From contig JAISGX010000095.1 in the NCBI GenBank assembly GCA_031262805.1, forward strand, positions 1-32,503: a stretch of 32,503 bases of DNA. Direction: 5' to 3'. Below, piece by piece: positions 1-7,279 of the stretch. The notes beneath the pieces were generated by a model. The model was given only the letters and a program-made list of their open reading frames with translations, searched no databases and was not told the origin of the DNA. Within the stretch, counting starts at the first letter, position 1. Each line of letters opens with the position of its first letter. This DNA is from Verrucomicrobiota bacterium. GTDB taxonomy: Bacteria; Verrucomicrobiota; Kiritimatiellia; CAIQIC01; Lenti-01. A program made the translations under genes and the position numbers.

Positions 1-134
1 ACAGACAAGCCAAAGCGGCATAATGGCTTTTCTCGCGACAGCCCCTGCTGGAGCGAAAGAGCCAAGGCAATGACCAAAGCGAATGTTTTCGAGCTTGCTC
101 GGAAACGTAGCCAAGGGCATTTGCCGCAGGCGAC
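1..134. other. Unassigned leader upstream of tRNA-Thr, rich in hairpins
   Basis: No gene can be supported here. One forward frame stays open from the window edge to a TAG at 142-144, but its peptide is not recognisable and it runs into the tRNA. A 9-bp stem with a CTTG loop lies at 85-106 (one G-T pair). A second, imperfect stem pairs about 25-36 with 51-63. The stretch could be the 3' end of a structured RNA, an intergenic repeat, or the tail of a gene cut by the window edge. Confidence 0.3.
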
Positions 135-210
135 GCTGGAGTAGCTCAATTGGCAGAGCAGCTGATTTGTAATCAGCAGGTCATCGGTTCGAATCCGATC
201 GCCGGCTCCA
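135..210 (+). tRNA. tRNA-Thr, anticodon UGU
   Basis: The 76-nt cloverleaf reads directly from the sequence. The D stem is GCTC/GAGC, the anticodon stem GCTGA/TCAGC, the anticodon loop TTTGTAA (anticodon TGT), and the T arm ATCGG-TTCGAAT-CCGAT. The CCA end is encoded. The acceptor stem has a G-T wobble at 3-70 and an A-G mismatch at 6-67; the other five pairs are sound, including G1-C72 and C2-G71, which are expected for threonine. It charges threonine and reads ACA-type codons. No other tRNA is clustered with it here. Confidence 0.93.
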
Positions 211-231
211 TTTTGTTGCGCAGGAGCAGTC

Positions 232-606
232 ATGAAATACATGTTGGATGTGATTTTGGTGTTGGCGGTGTGCTGGCTGGCATGGCTCTGGAACGGGGAG
301 AGGCACAACGGCTTTGCGCTGAGCGACGATCTGGAGGGGATGCGGGGGCGTGCGGCGGCGCTGGAGAAGGATTTGACGGCGGCCAAGGCCGCCGCCGCGG
401 AAGCGATTGCGGATTTGAAGAAGACGGCCGACTTGCTCGAAGAGCGGACGTCGGAACTGGAAGCCAAGGCGGAAGAGCTGGCGGCGAAAGACCATGAGGC
501 GGAACGGCTTCAGGAGGTGGGACGCCGCCTGGCGGCCCGGATCCGGGAGCTGGAGGGATACAAGGCACAGGCGATTGTGGCGGAAATGCCGCGGGCGCCG
601 AGATAA
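232..606 (+). CDS. Small membrane-anchored coiled-coil protein, unknown function
   Basis: This encodes 124 aa. Residues 4-20 form one hydrophobic segment (VILVLAVCWLAWLW), followed by a long charged stretch from about residue 35 to 115 that is rich in Ala, Glu, Lys and Leu with heptad-like spacing, so a coiled coil is likely. The start is supported by an AGGAG-type site a few bases upstream (caggagcagtc). The likely topology is a single membrane anchor with the coil on one side. It sits between tRNA-Thr and the flavodiiron gene with 39 bp to the latter, so it may be co-transcribed. I recognise no family. The coding reality is fair: clean start, membrane segment, codon use like its neighbours. 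Confidence 0.7.
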   Translation: MKYMLDVILVLAVCWLAWLWNGERHNGFALSDDLEGMRGRAAALEKDLTAAKAAAAEAIADLKKTADLLEERTSELEAKAEELAAKDHEAERLQEVGRRLAARIRELEGYKAQAIVAEMPRAPR

Positions 607-645
607 CCGGCGCGCCCTCATCCGGGCGGAGCCAAGGAGAAGACG

Positions 646-1848
646 ATGCAACATGAAGTCATAAACAAAGTATACTGGGTGGGGCATGTCGACTGGAATG
701 TCCGGGAATTCCACGGATATATCACAAGCCGGGGTTCCACATATAATTCGTATTTGATTCTCGACAAGGAGCCGACGTTGATCGACAGCGTCAGAGCGCC
801 TTATGCTGGTGAGTTGCTGGAGAACATCGAGGCGCTTTGCCCCTTGGCGGATATCCGCTGGGTGGTGTGCAACCATGCGGAGCCGGACCATTCCGGCGCC
901 TTGCCGGCCATCATGAAGGCCTGCCCCAATGCCAAGCTGGTGTGCGATGCCAAATGCCGGAAGACGCTGGAGCTATATTATGAAACGGCGGAGTGGACGT
1001 TCCACCTTGTGAAGACGGGCGAAACGCTATCCATCGGCGAGCGGACGCTGGAGTTTGTGGAAACCCCCATGGCCCATTGGCCGGAGAGCATGGCGACGTG
1101 GTTGCCGCAGGACCGCCTGCTGTTTTCCATGGATGCGTTCGGGCAGCATTATGCCACGAACGAACGGTTTTGCGATGATGTGCCGCAGGACATTCTGATG
1201 TTCGAGGCCAAAACGTATGTGGCGAACATCCTCATGCTGTACACCCTGCCGGTTTCCAAGGCGGTGGAGGCGGTCCGCCAGCTCGCCCCGCTGGTGTTGG
1301 CGCCCAGCCATGGATTGATTTGGCGCGGGGAGGGCGTGGAGACCATTTTGTCGGCTTATGACAAGTGGGACAAATGCACCCCGCAGCGCAAGGTTCTGGT
1401 GTTGTATGACACCATGTGGAAAAGCACGGAGCTGATGGCGCTGGCGATTGTGGAGGGGGCCGTCGAGGAGGCCAAGGAGGCGGTGGATGTGAAACTGTTG
1501 CGCATTCCATTGATGAACCGGACCCAGGTGGTGACCGAGGTGCTGGATGCGGCGGCGTTTGCCGTCGGCACGCCAACCTTGAACCAGACGATGTTGCCGA
1601 CGGTGGCGGATGTCATGACCTACTTGAAGGGATTGCGGCCGAGCAACAAGGCGGGGTTTGCCTTTGGTAGCTATGGGTGGAGCCGCGGCGGCCCGGAGGA
1701 AGTGGAGGGCATTCTCCAGGGCATGAAGGTGGACCTGCTCCGCCCTCTGCTGAAGGCCAATTTCAAACCGTCCGAAGAGCTGCTGGGCGAATGCCGCGAG
1801 GCGGGCCGCCTGTTGGTCCGCCGGGCGTTGGATGTGGCCAGCGCCTGA
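646..1848 (+). CDS. Flavodiiron protein (type A flavoprotein, oxygen/NO reductase)
   Basis: The 400-aa protein has the two-domain core of flavodiiron proteins. The N-terminal metallo-beta-lactamase-like half carries the diiron ligands: H77-A-E79-P-D81-H82, H144 in MAHWPESM, D163 in FSMDAFGQH and H222 in APSHGLIW. The C-terminal half, from about residue 248, is flavodoxin-like and begins VLVLYDTMWKST, the FMN phosphate loop. There is no C-terminal rubredoxin domain, so an external electron donor is needed. Known members reduce O2 to water or NO to N2O in the cytoplasm and protect anaerobes; which substrate applies here cannot be read. The start follows a good ribosome site (aaggagaagacg). ruvX begins 15 bp after the stop. 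Length is normal for the rubredoxin-free class. Confidence 0.93.
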   Translation: MQHEVINKVYWVGHVDWNVREFHGYITSRGSTYNSYLILDKEPTLIDSVRAPYAGELLENIEALCPLADIRWVVCNHAEPDHSGALPAIMKACPNAKLVCDAKCRKTLELYYETAEWTFHLVKTGETLSIGERTLEFVETPMAHWPESMATWLPQDRLLFSMDAFGQHYATNERFCDDVPQDILMFEAKTYVANILMLYTLPVSKAVEAVRQLAPLVLAPSHGLIWRGEGVETILSAYDKWDKCTPQRKVLVLYDTMWKSTELMALAIVEGAVEEAKEAVDVKLLRIPLMNRTQVVTEVLDAAAFAVGTPTLNQTMLPTVADVMTYLKGLRPSNKAGFAFGSYGWSRGGPEEVEGILQGMKVDLLRPLLKANFKPSEELLGECREAGRLLVRRALDVASA

Positions 1849-1863
1849 GCCGAAACATTGGGT

Positions 1864-2286
1864 ATGGCCAAGGTTCTGGGTGTGGATTACGGGCAGCGGC
1901 GCACTGGCGTGGCGATTAGCGACGAGACGCGTGTGATTGCTTTTCCACGCGAAACGCTGGAGTGTCCCCGGGTGGAGCAGGCGGCGGCGGCTGTGGCGCG
2001 CTTGGCGGAGGCCGAGGCGGTGGGGGAGATTGTGGTGGGCTATCCATTAAACATGAATGGCACCATGGGCGCTCGGACGGAGCGGACCGACGAGTTTATG
2101 GCCGAATTGAGCAAGCGCACGGCCATCCCGTTGAAGAAATGGGATGAACGGCTGAGCACCAAAATTGCGGAGGCGGTCCTGATTGAGGCGGGCACTAGGC
2201 GGACTCAACGCAGGAAAGTGGTGGACAAACTGGCGGCGCAGGTGATTCTGCAGACGTATCTGGATGCTTCCGGAGGCGGGGGATGA
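1864..2286 (+). CDS. ruvX: RuvX/YqgF family RNase H-fold nuclease
   Basis: The product is 140 aa, the usual size of the YqgF/RuvX family (putative pre-16S rRNA nuclease or Holliday-junction resolvase). The N-terminal strand LGVDYGQRRTGVAIS carries the first acidic catalytic residue. GYPLNMNGTMG and WDERLSTK are the family's later motifs, the latter with catalytic acidic residues. The ATG at 1864 is chosen over an in-frame TTG at 1858 because the family starts close to the LGVDYG strand. The stop overlaps the start of truA by four bases (ATGA), indicating translational coupling. Confidence 0.92.
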   Translation: MAKVLGVDYGQRRTGVAISDETRVIAFPRETLECPRVEQAAAAVARLAEAEAVGEIVVGYPLNMNGTMGARTERTDEFMAELSKRTAIPLKKWDERLSTKIAEAVLIEAGTRRTQRRKVVDKLAAQVILQTYLDASGGGG

Positions 2287-3092
2287 AGGATGCTCCGGTC
2301 CCCTTCACCCGGCCGCCGAAGGGTGGCTGCCGCTACCGCATGACGATTTCGTATGATGGAACGGGGTTTTACGGCTGGCAGTGCCAGCCCGATCGGCCCA
2401 CGGTGCAGGAGGCGCTGGAATCCGCCTTGTTGAAGTTGACGGGGGAGACGGTCCGGGTGCATTCCTGTGGGCGGACGGATACGGGGGTGCATGCCCGCGC
2501 CCAAGTGGCCCATTTTGACCTGGCGATTCCACGGGAGGCATGGAAGTTGCAGGCGGGCCTGCATGCGATGCTGCCGGAAACGGTGCGCGTGCCTCTCTTG
2601 CGCCAAAGCGTACCGAACTTCCACGCCCGCTATGATGCAAAGGGAAAGGAATACCGCTATTCCATCTGGAATGCGCCGGTGGCTTCGCCGCTGCACCGCT
2701 TCCAGGCGCTTCATGTGCGGCCGCGGCTGGATGTCGCGGCCATGCGTGCGGCGGCGGCCATGCTGACGGGCACGCATGATTTTGCGGCGTTTTCGGCGAA
2801 TCCCCGCCGGGAGATTGGCGGGACGGTTCGGACCCTCTGGCGGCTGGATGTTCGCAGGCAGGGGGAAAACGTCCGGATTACGGCGGTGGGGGATGGGTTT
2901 TTATACAAGATGGTTCGGAGCTTGGCGGGGCATTTGATCCGCGTGGGCAAGGGAGTGGTGCCGGTGGAGGAAACGGGGAGCATTCTGCGGAGTCGGCGGC
3001 GAACGGCACGCGTGGAAACGGCGGCTGCACACGGGCTTTGCCTGTGGAAAATTTACTATGGAGCCCTTCCCAAATGCCCGCCGCTGTGTTAG
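2283..3092 (+). CDS. truA: tRNA pseudouridine(38-40) synthase
   Basis: The 269-aa protein has the TruA signature SCGRTDTGVHARAQ with the catalytic aspartate at D66. Other family blocks are MTISYDGTGFYGWQ near the N-terminus, NFHARYDAKGKEYRYSIWN in the middle and FLYKMVRSLAGHLIRVG near the C-terminus. TruA isomerises uridines 38-40 in the anticodon arm of many tRNAs. The start overlaps the stop of ruvX (ATGA). About 18 residues precede the usual first strand, so M20 is an alternative start, but coupling favours the listed one. Confidence 0.95.
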   Translation: MKDAPVPFTRPPKGGCRYRMTISYDGTGFYGWQCQPDRPTVQEALESALLKLTGETVRVHSCGRTDTGVHARAQVAHFDLAIPREAWKLQAGLHAMLPETVRVPLLRQSVPNFHARYDAKGKEYRYSIWNAPVASPLHRFQALHVRPRLDVAAMRAAAAMLTGTHDFAAFSANPRREIGGTVRTLWRLDVRRQGENVRITAVGDGFLYKMVRSLAGHLIRVGKGVVPVEETGSILRSRRRTARVETAAAHGLCLWKIYYGALPKCPPLC

Positions 3093-3143
3093 GGTGCCAG
3101 CCGGTTGGAGAATCGCGTCGGATGTAAAACGCAAGGAGTTCAC

Positions 3144-3434
3144 ATGGCTGATCTACATTTTAATTGTCCCCACTGCGGGCAGAATTTGGATGCGCCGGAG
3201 GAGATGGCGGGGGAAACCATCGATTGTCCGGTTTGCCAGAAGAGCTTCCAAATTCCGGGAGGCCTCATTGAAGTGCCGAGCGAGCGGATGGCCCCGCCTC
3301 CCCGTCCGTCCGGACCCTCCGCTGCTGCTTCCTCCAGCGACGACAAGGGGAAAACCGTCCGTATTGAGTTGCCGCCCGAAGTGTTTGAGGAGCCCGAGAA
3401 ACACATTTTCAAGATCAAACGCATCAAGCACTAG
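3144..3434 (+). CDS. Small zinc-ribbon protein, unknown function
   Basis: This 96-aa protein begins with two CxxC knuckles: CPHC at about residues 8-11 and CPVC at about 29-32, with a GETIDCPVCQKSF context typical of small zinc-ribbon proteins. A proline/serine-rich linker (about 45-65) and a charged tail ending in KHIFKIKRIKH follow. The start is set by a strong ribosome site (aaggag, 6 bp before ATG). The upstream in-frame ATG at 3105 has no such site. argH starts one base after the stop, so the two are probably co-translated. The ribbon suggests metal or nucleic-acid binding, but no function can be assigned. Confidence 0.8.
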   Translation: MADLHFNCPHCGQNLDAPEEMAGETIDCPVCQKSFQIPGGLIEVPSERMAPPPRPSGPSAAASSSDDKGKTVRIELPPEVFEEPEKHIFKIKRIKH

Positions 3435-3435
3435 C

Positions 3436-4887
3436 ATGCGGCAGAAGACGACAGTGGGGGAAGTGGATTCCAGCGTGCTGGCCTACACCGCCGGCCGGGA
3501 TTGCGTGCTGGATGCTGCGTTGGTCGAGGCGGATTGCTTTGGAACGGCGGCCCATGTCACCATGCTCTCGCGCTTGCCCGTCAGACCGGCATTGATCAAA
3601 CCTGCCGATGCCAAACGGGTGAGGGCCGAATTGCGGCGGATTCTGCTGGATGCCCAAGAAGGCCGTTTTTCCATCACGCTGGCGGATCAGGATGTCCATC
3701 TGGCCGTGGAACGCCGTTTGACGGAGAAATTGGGCGATTTGGGCAAGCGGGTGCATGTGGGCCGGAGCCGGAACGACCAGGTGGCGGTGGATTTGCGCCT
3801 GTTTGCCAAAACCCGCCTGCTGGACGCGGCGGAGGCCGCCGTCGGCTTGATTGGCTCCCTGCTTGGTTTTGCCCGCCGGTATGAACAACTTCCCATGGTG
3901 GGGCGCACCCACATGCAACCGGCCATGCCCTCCAGCGTGGGGCTGTGGGCTTCTGCTTGGGCGGAGGGTCTGCTGGATGATCTGACCTTGTTGATGGCGG
4001 TGTATGAATTGAACGACCAATGCCCGCTGGGATCGGCTGCCAGCTACGGCGTGCCATTGCCCATCGACCGCCAGATGACCAGCGACCTGCTGGGGTTCTC
4101 CAAGCCCGTGCACAATGTGCTGCATGCCAATCAGTCTCGTGGCAAGCTGGAATCCATGATTCTTGCCGCCCTGGGGCAGATCATGCTGACGCTCTCGCGT
4201 CTGGCGCAGGATTTGATTTTGTTTTCCATGCCTGAATTCGGTTATTTCCGCCTCCCGGCGGCATTTACCACGGGCAGCAGCATCATGCCGCAGAAGCGGA
4301 ATCCGGATGTGGCGGAATTGCTCCGGGCCAAGGCGGCAAAGGTGCTCTCGCAGGCGAATCTGGTGGCCGAAATTGTCCGGGCCTCTCCCTCCGGCTACAA
4401 CCGGGACCTGCAGGAGGCCAAGGAGCCCTTCATGGATGGGTTTGAGGTGACGATTTCCTCCCTGCGCATCCTCTCGCCCCTGATGGCCGGGCTGGAGGTG
4501 CGGGAAGTTGCCCTCCGGCAGGCGTTCACGCCGGAGGTGTTCGCCACCGACCGTGCGCTGGAGCTGGTGGCGGGCGGCATGCCGTTTCGAGATGCTTATC
4601 ATGAGGTGAAGGCCCACCTAGAGGATGTGGAAGGCATGGATCCGGATGCCGCCGTGGCGGCGAAGACCCATCTGGGTGCTCCCATGGGGCTGGATTTGGG
4701 CCTGCTGGCGGACCGCACAGGGGAAGCGGCGGCTTGGGCCGCAGAAGAACGCGCCTATTATGAGGCATGCCGGAACACCCTGCTGGGCCTCAAGGGCAAA
4801 AAAGATCCGTCCCGTTTGACAGCTCCCGGAAGTGCGGTAGGTTGTCCTGCGGGGAGGGAGGCAGAGAGAGTGAGAGTATGCAAGTGA
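3436..4887 (+). CDS. argH: Argininosuccinate lyase
   Basis: The enzyme splits argininosuccinate into arginine and fumarate, the last step of arginine synthesis, in the cytoplasm. The fumarase/ASL superfamily loop is clear: GSSIMPQKRNPDVAE with G280 and catalytic-loop serines S281/S282. HVGRSRNDQVAVDLR and VGRTHMQPAMP are further ASL blocks. The 483-aa product is slightly longer than usual, owing to a tail of about 30 residues after LLGLKGKKDPS that looks low in conservation. The ATG at 3436 lies one base after the zinc-ribbon gene's stop. The frame is open further upstream to 3058, but that part is the shadow of the zinc-ribbon gene. No other arg genes are in the window. Confidence 0.96.
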   Translation: MRQKTTVGEVDSSVLAYTAGRDCVLDAALVEADCFGTAAHVTMLSRLPVRPALIKPADAKRVRAELRRILLDAQEGRFSITLADQDVHLAVERRLTEKLGDLGKRVHVGRSRNDQVAVDLRLFAKTRLLDAAEAAVGLIGSLLGFARRYEQLPMVGRTHMQPAMPSSVGLWASAWAEGLLDDLTLLMAVYELNDQCPLGSAASYGVPLPIDRQMTSDLLGFSKPVHNVLHANQSRGKLESMILAALGQIMLTLSRLAQDLILFSMPEFGYFRLPAAFTTGSSIMPQKRNPDVAELLRAKAAKVLSQANLVAEIVRASPSGYNRDLQEAKEPFMDGFEVTISSLRILSPLMAGLEVREVALRQAFTPEVFATDRALELVAGGMPFRDAYHEVKAHLEDVEGMDPDAAVAAKTHLGAPMGLDLGLLADRTGEAAAWAAEERAYYEACRNTLLGLKGKKDPSRLTAPGSAVGCPAGREAERVRVCK

Positions 4888-4894
4888 GCAACGT

Positions 4895-5248
4895 ATGACA
4901 GCAATCAGTTATTCGTTTGGCGGGTATAATGTCTCGTTGATGGTGGAGGAAGGCAGCCCCATCGGGCAATTGGACGACTTGAGCATCTGCCATTTGGGCA
5001 TGCGCTTCATTGCTTTCTGCCAGATCCCCGAATTCAGCCTGTATGAATTCCAGATTTCCCTGATTCCTCTCAACGGCGGCGAGGGAGTGAGCGTTCGCTG
5101 TTGCGGCATTGTGGTTCAATGCGCCCCCGAGGGGCCGGGATTCCGCACCATCATCCATTTTTGCGACATGGATGAGACCGCCGCCGAGCATATCGAACAG
5201 ATCACCAAAGCCAACCACATGCGTTGCGACTACTGCGCAAACTGCTAG
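4895..5248 (+). CDS. PilZ-like small protein with C-terminal CxxCxxC
   Basis: This 117-aa protein is not confidently assigned. The order DDLSICHLGMRF, a run of alternating hydrophobic strands, CGIVVQC and then FRTIIHFCDMDE followed by a short helix matches the beta-barrel pattern of PilZ domains, with DLSICHLG resembling their D/NxSxxG segment. The N-terminal RxxxR that binds cyclic di-GMP is not visible, so ligand binding is doubtful. The last residues form CDYCANC, a possible metal or redox site; eight cysteines in all is high for this size. The start has only a weak ribosome site. The gene sits 7 bp after argH and is followed by a hairpin. Confidence 0.7.
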   Translation: MTAISYSFGGYNVSLMVEEGSPIGQLDDLSICHLGMRFIAFCQIPEFSLYEFQISLIPLNGGEGVSVRCCGIVVQCAPEGPGFRTIIHFCDMDETAAEHIEQITKANHMRCDYCANC

Positions 5249-5256
5249 TTTGAATT

Positions 5257-5295
5257 AACCCGTTTTCCCCGTGGGTGTTGGGCGGGAAACGGGTT
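5257..5295 (+). terminator. Terminator-like hairpin after the argH cluster
   Basis: AACCCGTTTTCCC at 5257-5269 pairs with GGGAAACGGGTT at 5284-5295, about 12 pairs with one G-T, enclosing a loop of roughly 15 bases. No T-run follows, so it may be a weak intrinsic terminator or an RNA 3'-end stabiliser. It lies 9 bp after the preceding stop codon, between that cluster and the next gene. Confidence 0.5.
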
Positions 5296-5355
5296 GCGGG
5301 ATCTGGTGAATCGGCGTATAAACGCGTTTGTATTTTTGTGTGAAGGAGAATGGTT

Positions 5356-5949
5356 ATGAAGAAATGGATGCTTTGCTCGCTTGGCCTATGGATGGCCACC
5401 TTGGGATATGCGGAATCCGGCCGGGTCTTCACCCTGACCACCGCCGGGGATGTCGCTCCCGGGCTGAAGGCCAATGCCCGGGCCTATCTGCAGGATAATT
5501 CCGGCGTGGTGGTGGAGGCCGCCGCCGATCTGGAGGTGGATGTCAGCCGTCCTTTGGATGAGATTGGGCGGGAAGCTGCCGAGGCCATGGAGGATTCGTC
5601 TTTTGCCGTCATCGTCCTGGCCCGCCCGACAGAAGAGCGGCCGCAGGGGGTTTGCCTTCCTCATGAACACTTTGCGGTGCTGAACATCGCCAAGCTGGAA
5701 GCCGCCGGCGATCCCGCCAAGTTATCCCGCCGCATCGGCCAGGAAGGCCTGCGCGTGATGGCCATGCTGTTGGATATGTCGCCTTGCCCGTTCCCGTTGT
5801 GTGTGCTGGTTGGATATGACAAGCCGGAGGAGCTCGACCAAATGAGCGGTAATTTCTGTCCGCCCTGCAGGGACCGTTTCGCCCGTCTGTCCGCGGAAAA
5901 GGGCCTGCGGATGCTCTCGGAGGGCGATGAGATCGTCCTCTCCGAATAA
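5356..5949 (+). CDS. Exported archaemetzincin-like protein lacking the catalytic motif
   Basis: The 197-aa product starts with a signal peptide (MKKWMLCSLGLWMATLGYAES). Its C-terminal third keeps the structural zinc-site layout of archaemetzincins: C144-x4-C149-V, then 18 residues, then F-C168-x2-C171. The family consensus is HExxHxxGxxHC-x4-C-x-M-x17-CxxC. Where the HExxHxxGxxH catalytic helix should be (residues 133-143), the histidines and glutamate are replaced by R133, V134, M137 and P143. What I see is the cysteine pattern; that it is a pseudo-metallopeptidase is inference. ATG 5356 is chosen because the AAGGAG at 5343-5348 is correctly spaced for it and not for ATG 5350. The gene stands between a hairpin and serS. 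Confidence 0.7.
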   Translation: MKKWMLCSLGLWMATLGYAESGRVFTLTTAGDVAPGLKANARAYLQDNSGVVVEAAADLEVDVSRPLDEIGREAAEAMEDSSFAVIVLARPTEERPQGVCLPHEHFAVLNIAKLEAAGDPAKLSRRIGQEGLRVMAMLLDMSPCPFPLCVLVGYDKPEELDQMSGNFCPPCRDRFARLSAEKGLRMLSEGDEIVLSE

Positions 5950-5990
5950 TCCCTATTTTCTTAAATTCACCATTGTCCGTTTAGCCAGAA

Positions 5991-6003
5991 GGGGCGTGCC
6001 CCC
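5991..6003 (+). promoter_or_regulatory. GC hairpin covering the serS ribosome site
   Basis: GGGGCGTGCCCCC abuts the serS start codon. The only Shine-Dalgarno-like bases (AAGGGG, ending at 5994) form the left arm, so a GGGG/CCCC stem with a CGTG loop would hide the ribosome site. It may tune translation; it is too short to be called a riboswitch or T-box. Confidence 0.35.
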
Positions 6004-7278
6004 ATGTTCGATATCAAGCTCATCCGTGAAAATCCAGAAGCCGTTCGGGAAGGATTGAAAAACCGCCGTTCCCCTGTGGACATTGATGCCGTCTTGGCTC
6101 TGGACGAACGCCGCCGTGCCGCCGTGACGGAGGGGAACCTCCTGAAAAACGAGCGGAACACGGTGTCCAAAAAGATCGGCGAGTTGAAGCGTGCGGGAGA
6201 GGACACGACGGAGATTCAGGCGCAGACTCGCGACATGGGTGAAAAAATCGCCGTCCTGGATGGGCGGATCCGGGAGATTGAAGAGGAGCAGCGGAAGCTG
6301 TTGCTGGCCATTCCTAACCTGCCGGCGGCCGATGTGCCGCGTGGCCAGGATGCATCGGGAAATGTGGTGGTCCGCACATGGGGAACGCCGCGTGAATTTC
6401 CCTTCCCGCCCAAGGACCATGTGGCGTTGGGCGAGTCCCTTGGCCTGTTTGATTTTGAACGCTCCGCCCGGATGTCCGGCGCCGGTTTTCCGCTTTTCAC
6501 GGGGGTTGGCGCCAAACTGCAGCGCGCCCTCATCCAGTATATGCTGGACATGCACACGACCCAGCACGGCTATACGGAGGTCATGCCCCCCCACGTGGTC
6601 ACCACGGCGGCCATGACGGGCACCGGCCAACTTCCCAAGCTGGCGGACGACATGTACCATGTTCAGGAAGACGATTTATGGCTGATTCCCACGGCGGAAG
6701 TGCCCGTCACCAATATCTACCGCGAGGAAATCATCCGCTCGCCGTTGCCCATCCGGCTGGTGGCGCACACCCCTTGCTTCCGCCGCGAGGCTGGCGCCGC
6801 TGGCAAAGACACCCGCGGGCTGATCCGCGTGCACCAGTTCGACAAAGTGGAGCTGGTGAAGTTCGTCCCTCCCGCCACATCCTACGAGGAACTGGAGGCC
6901 TTGGTGGGGGATGTGGAAGCCATTTTGCATTCCCTTGGCCTGTGTTATCGTGTGCTCTTGCTCTGCGACGGCGATATGAGCTTTGCCGCCGCCAAGTGCT
7001 ATGACATCGAATTGTGGGCCCCCGGCTTCAACGGTTGGCTCGAAGATTCCTCCTGCAGCAATTATGAGGCTTTCCAGGCCCGCCGGGCCAACATCCGTTG
7101 GAAGAATGAAAACGGCAAAACCGAATTCGTCCATACGCTGAATGGATCCGGGCTGGCCCTCTCCCGCCTGTATGTCGCGCTTCTGGAAAACGGACAGCAG
7201 GAGGACGGCTCCGTAGTTCTTCCCGAACCCCTCCGCCCGTATATGGGAGGTGTGGACCGCTTGGTTCCGGTGAACTGA
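6004..7278 (+). CDS. serS: Serine--tRNA ligase
   Basis: This is a class II synthetase of 424 aa, normal length. It attaches serine to tRNA-Ser (and tRNA-Sec where present). The N-terminal MFDIKLIRENPEAVREGL and the charged helical arm up to about residue 100 are the tRNA-binding coiled coil. Motif 2 is CFRREAGAAGKDTRGLIRVHQF, shown here by its core FRREAG and RGLIRVHQF. Motif 3 is NGSGLALSRLYVALLENGQ. The TAEVP block for serine binding is present. The stop is followed after one base by tilS, so the pair forms an operon. Confidence 0.97.
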   Translation: MFDIKLIRENPEAVREGLKNRRSPVDIDAVLALDERRRAAVTEGNLLKNERNTVSKKIGELKRAGEDTTEIQAQTRDMGEKIAVLDGRIREIEEEQRKLLLAIPNLPAADVPRGQDASGNVVVRTWGTPREFPFPPKDHVALGESLGLFDFERSARMSGAGFPLFTGVGAKLQRALIQYMLDMHTTQHGYTEVMPPHVVTTAAMTGTGQLPKLADDMYHVQEDDLWLIPTAEVPVTNIYREEIIRSPLPIRLVAHTPCFRREAGAAGKDTRGLIRVHQFDKVELVKFVPPATSYEELEALVGDVEAILHSLGLCYRVLLLCDGDMSFAAAKCYDIELWAPGFNGWLEDSSCSNYEAFQARRANIRWKNENGKTEFVHTLNGSGLALSRLYVALLENGQQEDGSVVLPEPLRPYMGGVDRLVPVN

Positions 7279-7279
7279 G

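Noticed and set aside
181-891. Long open frame on the minus strand
   Set aside because: It is antisense to the coiled-coil and flavodiiron genes, runs into the tRNA, and has Arg/Pro-rich composition typical of shadow frames in GC-rich DNA.
3058-3435. Extended argH start at 3058
   Set aside because: This part overlaps truA and the zinc-ribbon gene in another frame and adds a non-ASL N-terminus; ATG 3436 fits the family.
3424-4617. 397-codon open frame antisense to argH
   Set aside because: argH has clear catalytic motifs on the plus strand; the antisense peptide is rich in His, Gln and Arg with no family signal.
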